From assembly GCA_015178975.1 (NCBI GenBank), contig WHVD01000132.1:124001-188000 (forward strand): a stretch of DNA of 64,000 nt, read 5' to 3'. The translations under genes were made by a program, and so were the position numbers. The stretch comes from Hysterangium stoloniferum. Taxonomy: Eukaryota > Basidiomycota > Agaricomycetes > Hysterangiales > Hysterangiaceae. The notes beneath the pieces were generated by a model. It made no database searches. It was not told where the DNA came from and saw nothing but the letters and a program-made list of their open reading frames with translations. Position 1 is the stretch's first letter, and each line of letters begins with the position of its first letter. Below are positions 10,853-22,450 of this stretch, in pieces.

Positions 10853-12022
10853 TCATGCAGTTCTTTGTTCTTCCATGAGGGAACACTTCCCGAGGTCTAT
10901 AATGTCTCATCATTTCAAATGTCATAAGGATTTCTATCATATAAAGCATGATCCTTCTAAATCTATTAATATTTACATCCATGCTATTGAAAGTGCTCAC
11001 CAGAGCCTTATATCTTTAGGCTGTGTTATCAATTATATCCAAATATTTGGTGTTCTTAGGATACACACACAGGGTGGGTTTCTGGAGAAACCCGTGGAAT
11101 ATCCGGTAGGACTTGGCTTCAGCTTATAGGCTGTGCCCTCGCTAGATTGTGTTGTCCAATTTCAGACAGGTGGACGGGAATCCCGGGGAGTCCAGGCGGG
11201 GGTTCGTGGGTCGTGAGTCGTAGGTCGTGAGTTGAGAGTCGTGAATTGAGATAGTCGAGAGAGATAGATGTGCTGGAGCCTGTGGGCTCTGACTAGTGCG
11301 AGCGGTCTGATAAGAGTAGGGTTTTAGAGAGGAAAATGTATTAGATTACTGGGGGGAATCTAAGCTAATTTTCTGACTGGATTGTATGTACAACATCTGC
11401 CAGTTTATATAGACCATGGAATGCATGACATACCGAATCCAGTAATAATGAGACGAAATGAGCAAAACATAAAACGGGAATAGTAAACACCAAATTGGTG
11501 TTAGGAACGGGACGGAACAGAGCGGAGTCTGAATCGTGACAAAGCATAACCCATAAGGGGAAATGGAGCGGGAGCGGAGTCCTAAATCGTGACAGGTCAT
11601 TTGACTAAAACGGGACCGGGGCTCGATTAGAGCGGTGACGGGATTCTAAGCGGGTCCGGTGACTGATGCGTGGGACGAAGACGGACATAGACAGAGACGG
11701 GGTCCGGGGGAAGTCCGGTGACTGATATGTGTCTTAATGAGGTCGAACGTAACGAGTCTTGACGTAACGGAGTCCGGGCAGGAAATCCTATAAACAGACA
11801 ATTGGTGCTTGTAGCGTGTGGGGGCGTACGAGTTAGTGCCTGGAGTCCAGCGGGATTTGTCCGGTCGTAACAGGTGTCCTCCTCATGAACCTCCATCCTT
11901 TCTATCACACCATTTATATCTCCATTCTCACTGCCAAATATGAACCTTCTCTTTCTGATGTTAAAGGGATTCTAATTGGTTCAGCATCCTCTGTTATCAC
12001 CATCAAATCCCAACTGGTTGAC
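10853..12022 (+). pseudogene. Copia-type retrotransposon gag fragment, split by a solo LTR
   Basis: Left part 10853-11053 (KHDPSKSINIYIHAIESAH, LISLGCVINYIQIFGV) and right part 11878-12022 (LLMNLHPFYHTIYISILTAK, SDVKGILIGSASSVITIKS). When the LTR and one GGTGT target copy are mentally removed the frame continues without a gap. The pattern is that of the UBN2/copia gag domain of fungal retroelements, where a conserved VLLMNLHPxxHT-like block follows LGC. The right end is cut by a second LTR starting at 12023. No reverse transcriptase of this element remains here. Confidence 0.7.
11054..11872 (-). mobile_element. Solo LTR (family A), 819 bp, target duplication GGTGT
   Basis: On the minus strand it begins TGTTACGACCGG and ends TATCCTAAGA (CA end mutated to GA). 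GGTGT flanks it at 11049-11053 and 11873-11877. It matches the outer LTR at 47476-48918 along its length but lacks the LTR nested there. The landmark CAGCCTATAAGCTGAAGCC is shared. No internal genes, so it is a recombined solo LTR. Confidence 0.88.
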
Positions 12023-12546
12023 TGTTACAACCCATTCCTGGATACTTCAATATCTGACCCCGACTTCCAACTATAGAACATGATAGTTCCCGCATCTTCC
12101 GTAGTCTTCCCTTGTTCCACATTTGGTAACTTGTCCATTGACAAGTATTCACTCATTTATTTATTATATTCCCGTTTCAGAATAGTGTCTCCCTAATCCA
12201 TCTTATTGTATTCCTGTTTTGGAATACTTCTGTTTCCATCTTATTGTGGTCTTAGTTTGTAGTACAATAACAAGAAAACTTATATTAGTTTCCACAAATT
12301 TATACTTTACTTTAGATCTGATATTGACTTAGTTCTTATTCCCTCTTCCATCTTTCTGTATGCTCAATATTCAGAACTCTTCGGAACTCTGAATATCCAT
12401 ACCTTCCAGTATAAGTCCTGTCTTTGAAATTAAGGACTTCTGAACATTTACATAGAGGTGCAGCACATAAGCTGAAGCCGACATCCTGACCCTATCCAAT
12501 AGTTTCTGAGTTCCCAGTGACTTTCTGATAGTTCCAGAATAAGTAT
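12023..12546 (+). mobile_element. Truncated LTR (family B), 5' end intact
   Basis: It begins TGTTACAACCC and is similar throughout to the solo LTR at 60727-61283, including the landmark GTGCAGCACATAAGCTGAAGCC at 12459. Similarity stops near GAATAAG at 12543, so the 3' end is lost and no target duplication can be found. It interrupts the copia-type gag. Confidence 0.7.
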
Positions 12547-12588
12547 CTTTTGGAGAGAGCTTCATCGGTTCATAGGAGTTGAATTGTG

Positions 12589-13387
12589 GATGTCTTCATC
12601 ATACCACCCCCAAACAGATGGTGCTACTGAATGTGCAAATTGAACAATGACTCAAATGCTTAGGCAATGTGTAGCACCAAACCAGAAAGATTGGGTGTCG
12701 AAGCTGCCCGCTATTGAGTTTGCTATGAATAACACTACATCAGAAACAACTGGATTCTCACTGTTTTTTCTGAATTATGGTTGGCTGCCATGGCCACTGC
12801 TCTGGGACAACAATACAAAGTATCCAGGTGTCCTTGACTTTGCAGAATGGATGAAGCTAGCAATCATGAATGCACATGATGAGATACTGACAGCCAGGGT
12901 TAAGCAGACGTGGCAGGCAAATCAACACTGGAGGTCTGCTGTATTTAGCGTCAATGATTTGGTTTATCTATTTATGAAGAACTTACACTTACCAAAAAAT
13001 CAGGCATGTAAACTGCTGCTGAAATATATTGGGCCTTTTAGGATCAGCCGGGTACTGGAGCCAGGAGTGACATACCAGTTGGAACTGTCAAGGGAGCTCA
13101 AGCAGCAGGGGATTAACTCAATTTTTCAGGCCTCATTGCTTCATATACACATTCCAAATTATGATCGTCTATTCCCAGGGAGGCAGTTGAGGCAGATTCC
13201 TGGCTTTGATAGTCAGCCTTGTGAGTGGGCGGTCGAAAAGATTCTTGCTCATTCAGGCAAGGGCCTCAATACTTTCTTTGAGGTTTTGTGGAACACCAGC
13301 GACACTACCTGGTTGCCATATCAAGATGTTCAGCATGTCCAGCCATTGAAGGCTTACCTGGAGGCATTAGGTGTTACAAGTGCTTGA
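12589..13387 (+). pseudogene. Ty3/gypsy integrase C-terminal part
   Basis: It starts with the integrase catalytic-Glu region SSYHPQTDGATECAN followed by a TGA where family members have Arg, then QMLRQCVAPNQKDWVSKLP, the GFSLFFLNYGWLP block, a linker ending in a polyprotein end such as ILRQIPGFDS, and a weak chromodomain-like segment (AHSGKGLNTFFEVLWN). The remainder of the polyprotein is absent upstream, replaced by the truncated LTR. It is a different element from the one at 17-22.8 kb, with a different sequence and no shared LTR. Confidence 0.75.
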
Positions 13388-14026
13388 TCATTGCCCAGGG
13401 GCCAAGGGCAGCTCTCTAATCAAATCGAAGTTGCCAAGATGTCTTTGAGCTCGGAGTGTCATCAGGAAGTGTCCTACATATCAAGCACTGAAGACTTGCC
13501 TTCTATTTATGTCAGTTCAGCTGTCCCAATTGCTGCGCAAGAATCACCCACTATGGATGCTCAGGATTATCCAACACAAGTATCCACAGAGTTTTTGATG
13601 ACTACAATGGCTGCCGTTCACGATAGTGCTCTTCGAGGCATCCAAGTGGCATGGGACTTGTGTATGGAGCAGTTCAAGACTATGCAGCGTCAACTCCTTG
13701 AAGCACAGCAGAAGAATAACATACCGCAACCCAAATCTATGGTCAACCCTCATGTAAGGGAACAAACCCATGCCTGGAGGGAGAGACAACAACCTGCATC
13801 ACTGATAGACAGGTTGTCTCCATGGTTGGACATACCAGGGAGCCTACCATCACGGCACATCCGTCACCAGAGAAGGAGGTGGCAGCAGGGTACTTCCGTG
13901 CCAGTGGCATCATCTCTGTTGCACTGCCTTGAAACTCGGCCTGGGAAGGGCATGCCAGTCTTAAGTCAAGTACAGTGGAGGGGGTGGAGGGGAAAGAGTC
14001 TGTGTCTGTTGGCAAGATGTTGTTAG
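13388..14026 (+). pseudogene. Open frame downstream of the gypsy integrase remnant
   Basis: It is in the same frame as the integrase fragment and separated only by its TGA stop at 13385-13387. It has Gln-rich stretches (MEQFKTMQRQLLEAQQKNN) that could form a short coiled coil. No known domain is recognised. It could be a C-terminal extension, or the gag-like start of another element. There is no ATG at its left edge. Confidence 0.3.
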
Positions 14027-14029
14027 GGC

Positions 14030-14590
14030 ACAGTGTTGCATGGCCAGAGGGGAATTTGACTGCGAATGATGAGTGCATTGACCTAATTTGTGAACTCAAC
14101 TGGAAGGCTGTGTCCATCAGTGAGGTCATTGAGGTGCAGTGTTGTGTGCCCAGTGAGCTATGAGTGCATCAATGCAACTCGCAAACTCGACTGTAGCATG
14201 TGCTACCATCATTGTTACATCATCACAGATGTCACACACCTTCTTCCTGACACTCATACTATGAAATCAACCTTGTTGAACAATGCTGCATATGATGGAC
14301 AGGTGTTATGTATTTTTAGGTTTTTTCCAATTTTTATCCAATCTCCCCTAACAAATTGCGAAAAAGAAAGTTTAAATGTATTTATATTGTGACAATGAAA
14401 TTGTACAATATTCTCCTGATTTATCTTAAAATTATGCAATTTATTTTGTAATTTTATCTTATAAACTGGGAGAGTTACGAAATTTCTATTTTTTATTCTT
14501 TTTTAATTAATATGTCATATACTGGTGACTCAGCGCATATTCACAACGCGTGAGAAATCACGTGATATTCACATGACATTTCAAGCTCCA
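14030..14590. other. AT-rich non-coding stretch
   Basis: No coding pattern seen. A+T-rich with T runs; it contains several CACGTGA/TCACGTGA-like motifs near 14570. Confidence 0.4.
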
Positions 14591-14775
14591 ATTGTGACAA
14601 AATGCAATGTGAAATAATCACACATAATCAAGGTGAAATATATATTTATATATTATTATAATAAAATATTATTATATTTATAATTAACTAAAAGTAAATA
14701 TAATAATTATATAATAATATAAAATCGGCCACCTGGTGTTTATTACACAGCATGTGGGAAAATCATCACAACAAG

Positions 14776-14886
14776 TGACAGCCATCACAACAGGTGACAG
14801 TTGTCACAAAGGTGTGCGATGGTCACAAAGGCACGTGACAGTCACAAAGGCATGTGATGGTCACAAAGGCACGTGACAGTCACAAG
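14776..14886 (+). repeat. Short minisatellite of TCACAAAGGCACGTGACAG-type units
   Basis: Four to six imperfect units of 18-20 bp containing CACGTGA or CATGTGA cores. These are E-box-like, so they may act as binding sites in the LTR-like region; that is inference. Confidence 0.65.
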
Positions 14887-15032
14887 ACGCAAAGGGTATC
14901 ATATGTGCACAGGTGCAAGAGCATTATGTCATCATATATGCTACTACAGCAAAAACCGGAAACTCTCTGGAATATTCCAGTGGCTTCCAAAGGAACAGTA
15001 GATAATAGGTACTAATAGTAGATAGAATGTTG

Positions 15033-15195
15033 TAGAATATTCTATAAGATTCCAGAATGTTCTATTATGCCAAGAACATTCTATAGTGTCTTAGAAATAG
15101 TTAGAACCTTCCACAATGCTCTAGAAAATTCTAGAAAATTCTAAATGACATCATTCCTCCCAGAATGACATCATTCAATCTTCTAGAATCTTCTA
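15033..15195 (+). promoter_or_regulatory. Cluster of six heat-shock-element-like palindromes
   Basis: Near-identical 12-mers YAGAAnnTTCTA (one starting AAG) at 15033, 15053, 15072, 15122, 15132 and 15184. Inverted nGAAn/nTTCn units are the recognition unit of heat shock factor. A TATATAAGG box follows at 15215. Activity is not shown by sequence alone. Confidence 0.5.
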
Positions 15196-16069
15196 AATGT
15201 CTCAGACTAAAATGTATATAAGGAGCTCAGCTCCAGCCTTGAATAATATAATCAATTATATCATCTTATCATCTCATCAACCCACCACATCTGTGTGTCA
15301 CTGCAGCAAGCAGCCAACTCCACCCCAATCTGGGTAGTTGGACATCTAATTCAACCTCTATCAGAGCTGTTGGAAACCCTTGCCACCTCTATCAGAGTTG
15401 TTGGCCCAATCAGATCCCTTGTCACCTCAATCTGAGCTGTTGACTGATCTGTTGTTCCCCCTGTCACCTCAATCTGAGTTGTTGGTTATCATTTAAAGTA
15501 ATAAATATTTTAGGTTATATTGAGATTAGAAATACATATATTCTAATTTCTACCCAGTTTTTGGCATAAATAAATACTGAGAATATTCTTGCAGAATCCT
15601 CAAGACTACATTAAGATCCTGATAAGTTAGTATCACAGTAGACCCTGTAGGTTAGTGTAAATAAAGCATATATTAGCCAAATAAGTGTTTTATTCTATAT
15701 CTAATCTTTGACCTGTTTATAAATATTTTTACTGTTTGATAAATAGTATAAAATATATATAAACTAGCTAGAATTATAGTTAGATCTAGCTTCGGAATCA
15801 GTGAATTGTTATTCATATTTCAGTAATTGTTTTCACAGAAAAAAGAACAAGCTTGCACAAGCAGCTCTCAAAACCTTCTTTGCGAAGTAGGGTGCATATA
15901 TTCAAGTAAACTCTTGACCTCAGGGGTTCTAAGTCTATTTAGGCTGCCACTGATTAATATCAAATACTTAAATTAGTTTACCTTGCAGTGAATTGAGTAT
16001 TTGTACATTTTGATAGAGCACTCCTTTTTCCAGAAAATAATATTAAAATAAGGCTAATACATCACAACA

Positions 16070-17086
16070 GGTAACTGGGAATTCGTGACGAGTTCTGTGT
16101 ACCCAACTCAAGCCAAATGTGGTGATATTCTCATTGTTGACTTTTGGGTAAATATCGAGATGTCATGAGGGTTGAGAGAGGTAAAGCTTCAACTATTTCA
16201 GTATGAAGCTTTAGTGGAGGGGAAGGCTAAGGGTGGGTGACATTGAAAGTACAGTGTGAAGACTTCATTGTGAGGTGACATGGCCCTGCATCCACATGTG
16301 TCCACAAGTTTTGGAGGTCAGTCCTTTACTCTGTTTTGTACTCAATTGTTGACCTCACACCATCTCCTCATTGTTGGAAGGACTGGGTAAGGTACCTTAG
16401 CACTGACATGTCGCAGTCACCCATCTCTACACAGCACCATAGGATGGCTCTTTGACCCTAGGCTGACATCCACTTCTCTCGCCCGAATTGCTTGTCACTT
16501 CGAGGGTATCTCCCCAGTGACCTGAACCTGCACCCTTAAGTCACCTTGCTCAGTGGCACCATCTGTTTCTGTTGGCCCAGTCGCCCTTCAAACCATAACA
16601 TGTGCTATGCACCCACACAGTGCACCCTTGAACTGCACCCATACCACACTTGTGCACTCTTGCAGCGCATCATCAAAATGCACCCATGCACCCTCAAACT
16701 GTGCCTATGCAGCACACTTGCATACTCATGCACCTGTGCAGTGCACTTTCACACCCTCAAACCACACCTATGCACTTGCATATCTAGGGGTTTATATTGA
16801 TGAATTCCCAGTGGTGTCTCTATGGGAAGGCTTTTGTTAAGCTCTGCAAGATGGGATGGCTTTACTGTTGGTGAGTCCTCTATTAGCACATCAGTCCTGT
16901 GTGAAATCAGAATGTGAAGAGTCTCGAGGTTCTGACTCTCATGTCCTGGGCCTTTTCTATCATCAAAACCATCATCTGATTTCTGCCCCCCAGTTCCCAA
17001 GCCTTTATTGCAGTCCCAATCATTTGAGCTATTAAATGACTCATCAGAGGGTCCACTCGGGGGAGTAAATGGGCTAGGATGGATAG
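16070..17086. other. Stretch between the LTR-like region and the chromovirus; decayed minus-strand frame
   Basis: The first half shows no gene. 16600-16780 has imperfect repeats of CACCCATGCACCCTCAAAC type. On the minus strand 17086-16749 keeps an open frame (FTPPSGPSDESFNSSNDWDC, GLGTGGQKSDDGFDDRKGPG) that continues on the far side of the chromovirus insertion (22851 onward) apart from one TGA. It may therefore be the 3' part of a host or family R K-type gene. Unrecognised. Confidence 0.3.
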
Positions 17087-17417
17087 TGTAAGGGGACAAG
17101 TCATTCACACTTTATATTCCACAGATTAGTAACCCCCAGATTATGCTCTATTGTCTATTCCATTTTATTACCTCCCCATTACAGGACACCTTATTCTTTA
17201 TAGGGTACATTGAACTGATGTATGAGGGTGCTTAAGGCGTGGGAAAATATGCTGTGTACTGTATAGCTGATGTGTCACACCTAGTATAGTTTCCTTAGAA
17301 TTTTCTCTGGATTTCCTCTACTAGGTGAGTAGATAGTTGTCTTGTATTTAGTTACTTATATATATCCTTTGGATTTCCTCTACTAGTGTGATACCCACTA
17401 TTAGGGTTGCCCTTACA
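17087..17417 (+). repeat. 5' LTR of the chromovirus
   Basis: 331 bp, TGTAAGGGGAC to GCCCTTACA. It has one copy of the 62-bp unit beginning CCTCTACTAGGTGAGTAG. Confidence 0.92.
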
Positions 17418-17533
17418 GTAGAAAAGTCTCATAGTCTTCTAGGACCGGCTGCGATTGCTACTACAAGTAATAGACGTAGTAAATTCACAACCCCTCCTTA
17501 TATTCCGCACATCACCCCACCTCATATTTTGGG

Positions 17534-18600
17534 ATGTCTCTGCCTCCAGAGCTTGAGCAGCACCTGCAAGGCATGGAACAGAACACTCAGGATAGCGTCA
17601 AGGCTCTTACAGATCTCATTATGCAACTCCAACTCACCGTTAGCAATCTTGCAAATTCCACACTCCCCTCTTCATCAACCACACCCTCTACTCATCCTTT
17701 AAACCCAGTCACCGCATCCACCCCATCTCTCACAATGTCAGTCCAAACGATGCGTCATCCGAAAGGTTTGAAACTGAGTGACTTCGACGGTGGCTGCAAT
17801 TTTCTACATTCTTGCTACACCTATATGATGCTGTGCCCTGAAGATTTCCCGGATGACAACAGTGTATCCTTTGGGTCTTGACTTTCATGAAAACTGGCCG
17901 AGCTGCAACTTGGGCAAGCGAGGTGATCCTGAGGCACCATGCTAAAGGAATTATGTTCATGGACTGGGGCAATTTTCAGACTCAATTTGAAGTGGAGTTC
18001 TACCTGCAATTCGAACAAGAGGCTGCTGCCAGTTGACTCAACTCTACGGTGTATTTTCAAGGTACCTGGCACATTGACCTCTACATTGATGAGTTCTGAG
18101 AAATGGCCCACAAGGCAGAGTACACCGGTGCCCCCGCAGTCATGGCATTCAGAGCAGGTCTAAACTGTGGCATCAAATGACAAGTCATGACCATGACAGT
18201 CGGTCGCCCAGGCAATAGTGACCTTGACGGCTGGTTTGAGACTGCACACATCACAGCACAAGCCCAGATGGCCAGCGACACTTTCCAGCAGTCACTCCAG
18301 CATCAGAACTTACCCTCAAGAACACCGGTCATTTCGTCGACAACCGGGTCACATTCACACTTGATCCCCACACCCCCTCGTGTCAACTACACACCACCGC
18401 CAGGGCCGCCCCCTGGACTTCCCTTCCAGACTCCATCGATACAGTGGGGGTCTGCAATCGGAACCGTACACAGCAATGCATCCCTCTCAATACCTGTTGT
18501 AAGTGTGGACAGGTGGGTCATGTGCACATGATTGTCCAGAGATAAGGGAAATCCTCCATTTCCTAGCAGAAGACCCAGATGACCTGTCAGCATTCACTCA
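17534..18600 (+). pseudogene. Chromovirus gag (broken)
   Basis: It starts at ATG 17534 (MSLPPELEQHLQGMEQNTQD). The capsid-like part (VLTFMKTGRAATWASEVI, FQTQFEVEFYLQFEQEAAAS) is in another frame after a shift near 17875, with further stops at about 18034, 18100 and 18178. A Pro-rich linker is followed by a CCHC zinc knuckle (CCKCGQVGH....DCPE, about 18505-18545) that is itself split by a one-base deletion near 18527. The zinc knuckle normally binds element RNA during particle assembly. Confidence 0.8.
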
Positions 18601-18620
18601 AGATATATTGGCATTAGAGG

Positions 18621-21600
18621 ATGCAGGCCAAATTCCAATGTGGACAAGGAGTGACCCCCACTGGGACAGTTGGTGGAACAGGGTTTTCCCCCCAGCGACG
18701 AGTGAAGGATGTGCCCTCGTTGCTTATTCATGACCAACTTCACAGTGTAACGATAGATAACATAGAGCCCCAATACACTCCTGCTACTCATGCTGAAACT
18801 GTGAAACCAATAGTCACATCTAATCTCCCAAAACCCTACACCCGTCTCCCGAAGTGGGAGTGGAGGTTGCCATCCACCTACATCATATGTTCAACCCCCT
18901 CAACCAATTCCTTGTCCTTGCCAATTCAGATTCAGGCAACAGACACTGCTGAGATCCACGCCCTGAGTGCTCTTTTAGATTGTGGTGCTACAGGACTATT
19001 CATTGACAAGGACTTTGTTAAAAAGAAGTGCCTCACCACTCGTTCCCTCACTCATCCAATTCCAGTCCTCAAAGTTGATGGCACTCACAATGAGGCAGGT
19101 GCTATCATGGAAGTAGTTGACCTCATCCTGCATTATAAAGATCATTATGAGCGTGCTGTCTTTGCAGTCACCAGTTTGGGTTGCCACAAGATGCTTCTTG
19201 GATTCACCTGGCTGCAACAGCACAACCCAGAGGTGGATTGGTCAACAGGCAAGGTCACCATGAGTCAGTGCCTATCCCAATGCTGGACTTGCCAACAAGA
19301 GTTAAAGGAAGAGCATCAGGCAGCTTCAAAGCTTCATTTTTGTCGTACCAGGCCATTACCAATGCCAACCACTCCTATAGAAGATGATTCAATAATGGAG
19401 GGAGAGGTAGAAGAAGATACTGAAGAAGATACTGATCTTCAAGAGGATGGAGACCGCATTTGGGTGGCCTCACTTCCCCCAGAAGAAGAGTTTATTCGTG
19501 CAAGTACCACCACCTCTCAGCATCTTGCAGAGGCATTTCGTCGTAATTCCCAATCAATGACTTCAGGTAAGGGATCAGTACAAGATCAAATTCCTGTATA
19601 CCTGCATGAATATGTGGACATCTTTTCCAAGGCCTCCTTTGACAGGCTCCCTGACCAGAAATCCTGGGACCATGCCATTGAACTGGTACCAGATGCCAAA
19701 CCTTCGTCTTGCAAGGTGTACCCTTTACCTCCAAATGAACAGACAGAGCTTGATGCCTTCCTTCAAAAGAACCTATCCACAGGCCGTATCCAACCCTCAA
19801 AGTCACCCATGGCTTCCCCAGTTTTCTTTATTAAGAAAAAGGATGGGTCCCTTTGTTTAGTACAGGACTATCGTGTTCTCAATGCTGTCATTATCAAAAA
19901 CCGATACCCCCTTCCTTTGATCTCTGACCTTATCAATCAGCTACGTGGAGCTCACTATTTCACCAAATTAGATGTACAATGGGGCTATAACAATGTAAGG
20001 ATCAAGAAAGGGGATGAATGGAAAGCAGCCTTTCACACCAACTGGGGATTGTTTGAACCCCTTGTTATGTTCTTCAGACTCACCAACAGCCCCTCCGCCT
20101 TCCAGACAATGATGAATGACATTTTCCATGACCTCATCATGGAGGGTGTAGTGGTCATTTATCTGGATGACATCTTGATATTCACCAAAACACTGCAAGA
20201 GCACTACCATGTGTCACATCTAGTCATGCAATGGCTACGCCAGCATAAACTCTATCTTAGGCCAGAGAAGTGTGAATTTGAGAAGACCAATACATATTGA
20301 GTATTTGGGACTCATTATTTCAGAGGGTCAGGTGGAGATGGATCCGATCAAAGTGGCTGGTGTAGCGGAATGGCCAACCCCAGGTAGCTGTAATGAATTG
20401 CAGTCCTTTCTAGGGTTTGCCAACTTCTACTGATGCTTCATCAAGGACTTCTCCCACTATGGACTTCTCCCACCATGCACATCCTTTGTTTGATCTCACC
20501 AAAAAGGATCAGCCTTGGAAGTGGGACAAAGAGGAAGTGAGTGCCTTCCACACTCTCAAGCATCTGGTGACTTCAGCACTAGTTCTTGCCTTTGTGAAAG
20601 ATGACCTTCCATACCGTATTGAGGCTGATAGTTCAGACTTTGCCACGGGGGCAGTACTGTCTCAGCAGTCACCGGAGGATGGCAAGTGGCATTCCATTGC
20701 ATTCTACTCCAAAAGCCTCAATGAGGTGGAATGCAATTATGACATTCATGATAAGGAGATGCTGGCTATCATCCGGGCACTGGAAGAGTGGCGTCACTTT
20801 GTAGAAGGTGCTGAACATAAGTTCGAGATCTGGACAGACCATAAGAACCTGGAATACTTTCGCACATCCAAGAAGTTGAACCGGAGGCAAGCCAGATGGT
20901 CACTTTATTTGACACGGTTTGATTTTGAGATGCATCATCGTCTGGGAGCCTCTATGGGAAAATCAGATGCTCTATCCAGACGTGCTGACCATGGTTCTGG
21001 TGCAGAAGACAACAAGGATAGGGTACTCCTCCGACCAGAATTGTTTGCTATTCAAGCATTAGAAGGGGTGGAGGTTTATGGTGAAGAATGGGACATTCTG
21101 AAGGATGTCCGGAAAGGCTTGAAGGAGTCAACCCCAGAAGATGCAGTGGTGAATGCCATTCAAGAGATGTGCAAGACTAAAAGCAGGTCTATACAGTCCT
21201 CAGAGTGGTCAGAATCAGAGGGCCTACTCCTGTTTTGTGGTAAGGTATATGTTCCAGACCACTTGGATCTCCGCCACTGCATTGTGACCCAACATCACGA
21301 TACCAAGGTAACAGGCCACCCAGGCAGGTGGACGACTTTAGAACTCATTTCCAGAAATTACTGGTGGCCTCAAATGTCCAGACATGTACATAGGACTCTA
21401 TGCCAAGACTTGTGATATGTGCTTGTGGACCAAGACCATCCAGCATAAACCTATGGGTCAGCTGCATCCATTGCCAATCCCCAGTCAATGCTGGGAAGTG
21501 ATCAGTGTGGACTTCATTACGGAACTGCCAGAGGCCCATGGTTTTGATGCAATTATGAATGTGGTTGACTCACTCTCGAAACGGGCACACTTCATCCCTA

Positions 21601-22440
21601 CCATGACCACATTGTCAGCACCAGATGCAGCAAGCCTTTTCCTACAGCATGTCTGGAAATTACATGGAATGAAGGTGGTTTCTGCCCGGGGCTCACAGTT
21701 TGTGGCAGAATTCACCAAGGAACTCTACCACTTGCTTGGCATCAAGATAGCCTCCTCTACTGCCTATCATCCTCAGACAGATGGACAGACAGAATGTCTC
21801 AACATGGAACTAGAGCAATACATACGGGTGCTCACAAATGAGCGATAGGATGACTGGGATGAATTACTCCCCTTGGCAGAGTTCCAATACAATAACCACA
21901 TCCATTCTTCCACACAACACACACCATTCATGGTTGACACTGGTCATCATCCACACATGGGTTTTGAACCACACCAGGTGCCATCTAGATTGGAATCCAT
22001 AAATGAACTTAAAGAGTGTATGGCAGATGCTCTGCAGGAAGCTAGGGCTGCCTTGAAAGATGACATGGTGAGATACTATAACCGATGACGAGAACCCACT
22101 CCAGTCTATCATCCAGGAGATAAGGTGTTTTTGGATGCAAATAATCTAGCTACTACCCGACCATCAGCCAAACTGGCACACCAGCATTTGGGCCCCTTCA
22201 TGGTAGAAAGGGCAGTGGGCACACATGCATATCGACTGTGTTTACCTCAAAAGCTCAAGTGTTTACACCCAGTTTTCCCTGTTGTTAAACTCATGCTTAG
22301 GCTGTCCTAAACCCTACCAACCCCCCCCCCCCCCAATCTTGTAGGTAACCAAGAGGAATATGAGGTGGAGGAGGTCCTAGATAGCAGGATGCACTACAGG
22401 AAGTTTCAGTATCTTATCAAATGGAGAGGCACACCTAGAT
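18621..22440 (+). pseudogene. Chromovirus pol: protease, RT, RNase H, integrase, chromodomain (broken)
   Basis: Protease motif ALLDCGATGLFID near 18970. Reverse transcriptase 19720-20290 with the active-site YLDD at about 20160. A frameshift at 20300 and a stop at about 20432 precede RNase H, 20417-21000 (EADSSDFATGAVL, LAIIRALEEWRHF, TDHKNLEYF). The integrase zinc region is near 21290-21420 (HHDTKVTGH...CDMC, split by a frame change). The integrase core is 21470-21850: first Asp present in SVDFITELP, second Asp replaced by Ala in VSARGSQFV (codon 21684-21686), Glu region HPQTDGQTECLN present. Later stops at 21846, 22086 and 22308. A chromodomain fragment (EYEVEEVLDSRMHYRKF) is at 22355-22430. 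Chromodomains direct integration to heterochromatin. Confidence 0.9.
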
Positions 22441-22450
22441 GAGGGGGTGA

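Larger units (their letters stand above)
14590..16069 (+). mobile_element. LTR-like promoter region (boundaries uncertain)
   Basis: It contains short direct repeats (14776-14886), a block of AGAAnnTTCT palindromes (15033-15195), a TATA-like TATATAAGG at 15215, a CT-rich leader with tandem 'AATCTGAGTTGTTGG' units (15310-15490), and an end at CATCACAACA (16060-16069) followed by GGTAACTGGGA. This layout (U3 enhancers, TATA, leader, CA end) fits a retrotransposon LTR. I cannot find a matching second LTR or a target duplication, so the left edge is a guess. Confidence 0.45.

Noticed and set aside
12371-12565. Minus-strand frame repeated at 61043-61333 (KSLGTQKLLDRVR-like)
   Set aside because: Both are inside family B LTRs; similarity reflects LTR homology, not a gene.
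13743-14129. 128-codon minus-strand frame
   Set aside because: It overlaps the plus-strand frame that follows the integrase remnant; no domain or codon logic favours it.
17388-17702. 104-codon plus-strand frame at the end of the 5' LTR
   Set aside because: It overlaps the LTR end and the gag start in another frame; gag from 17534 explains the region.
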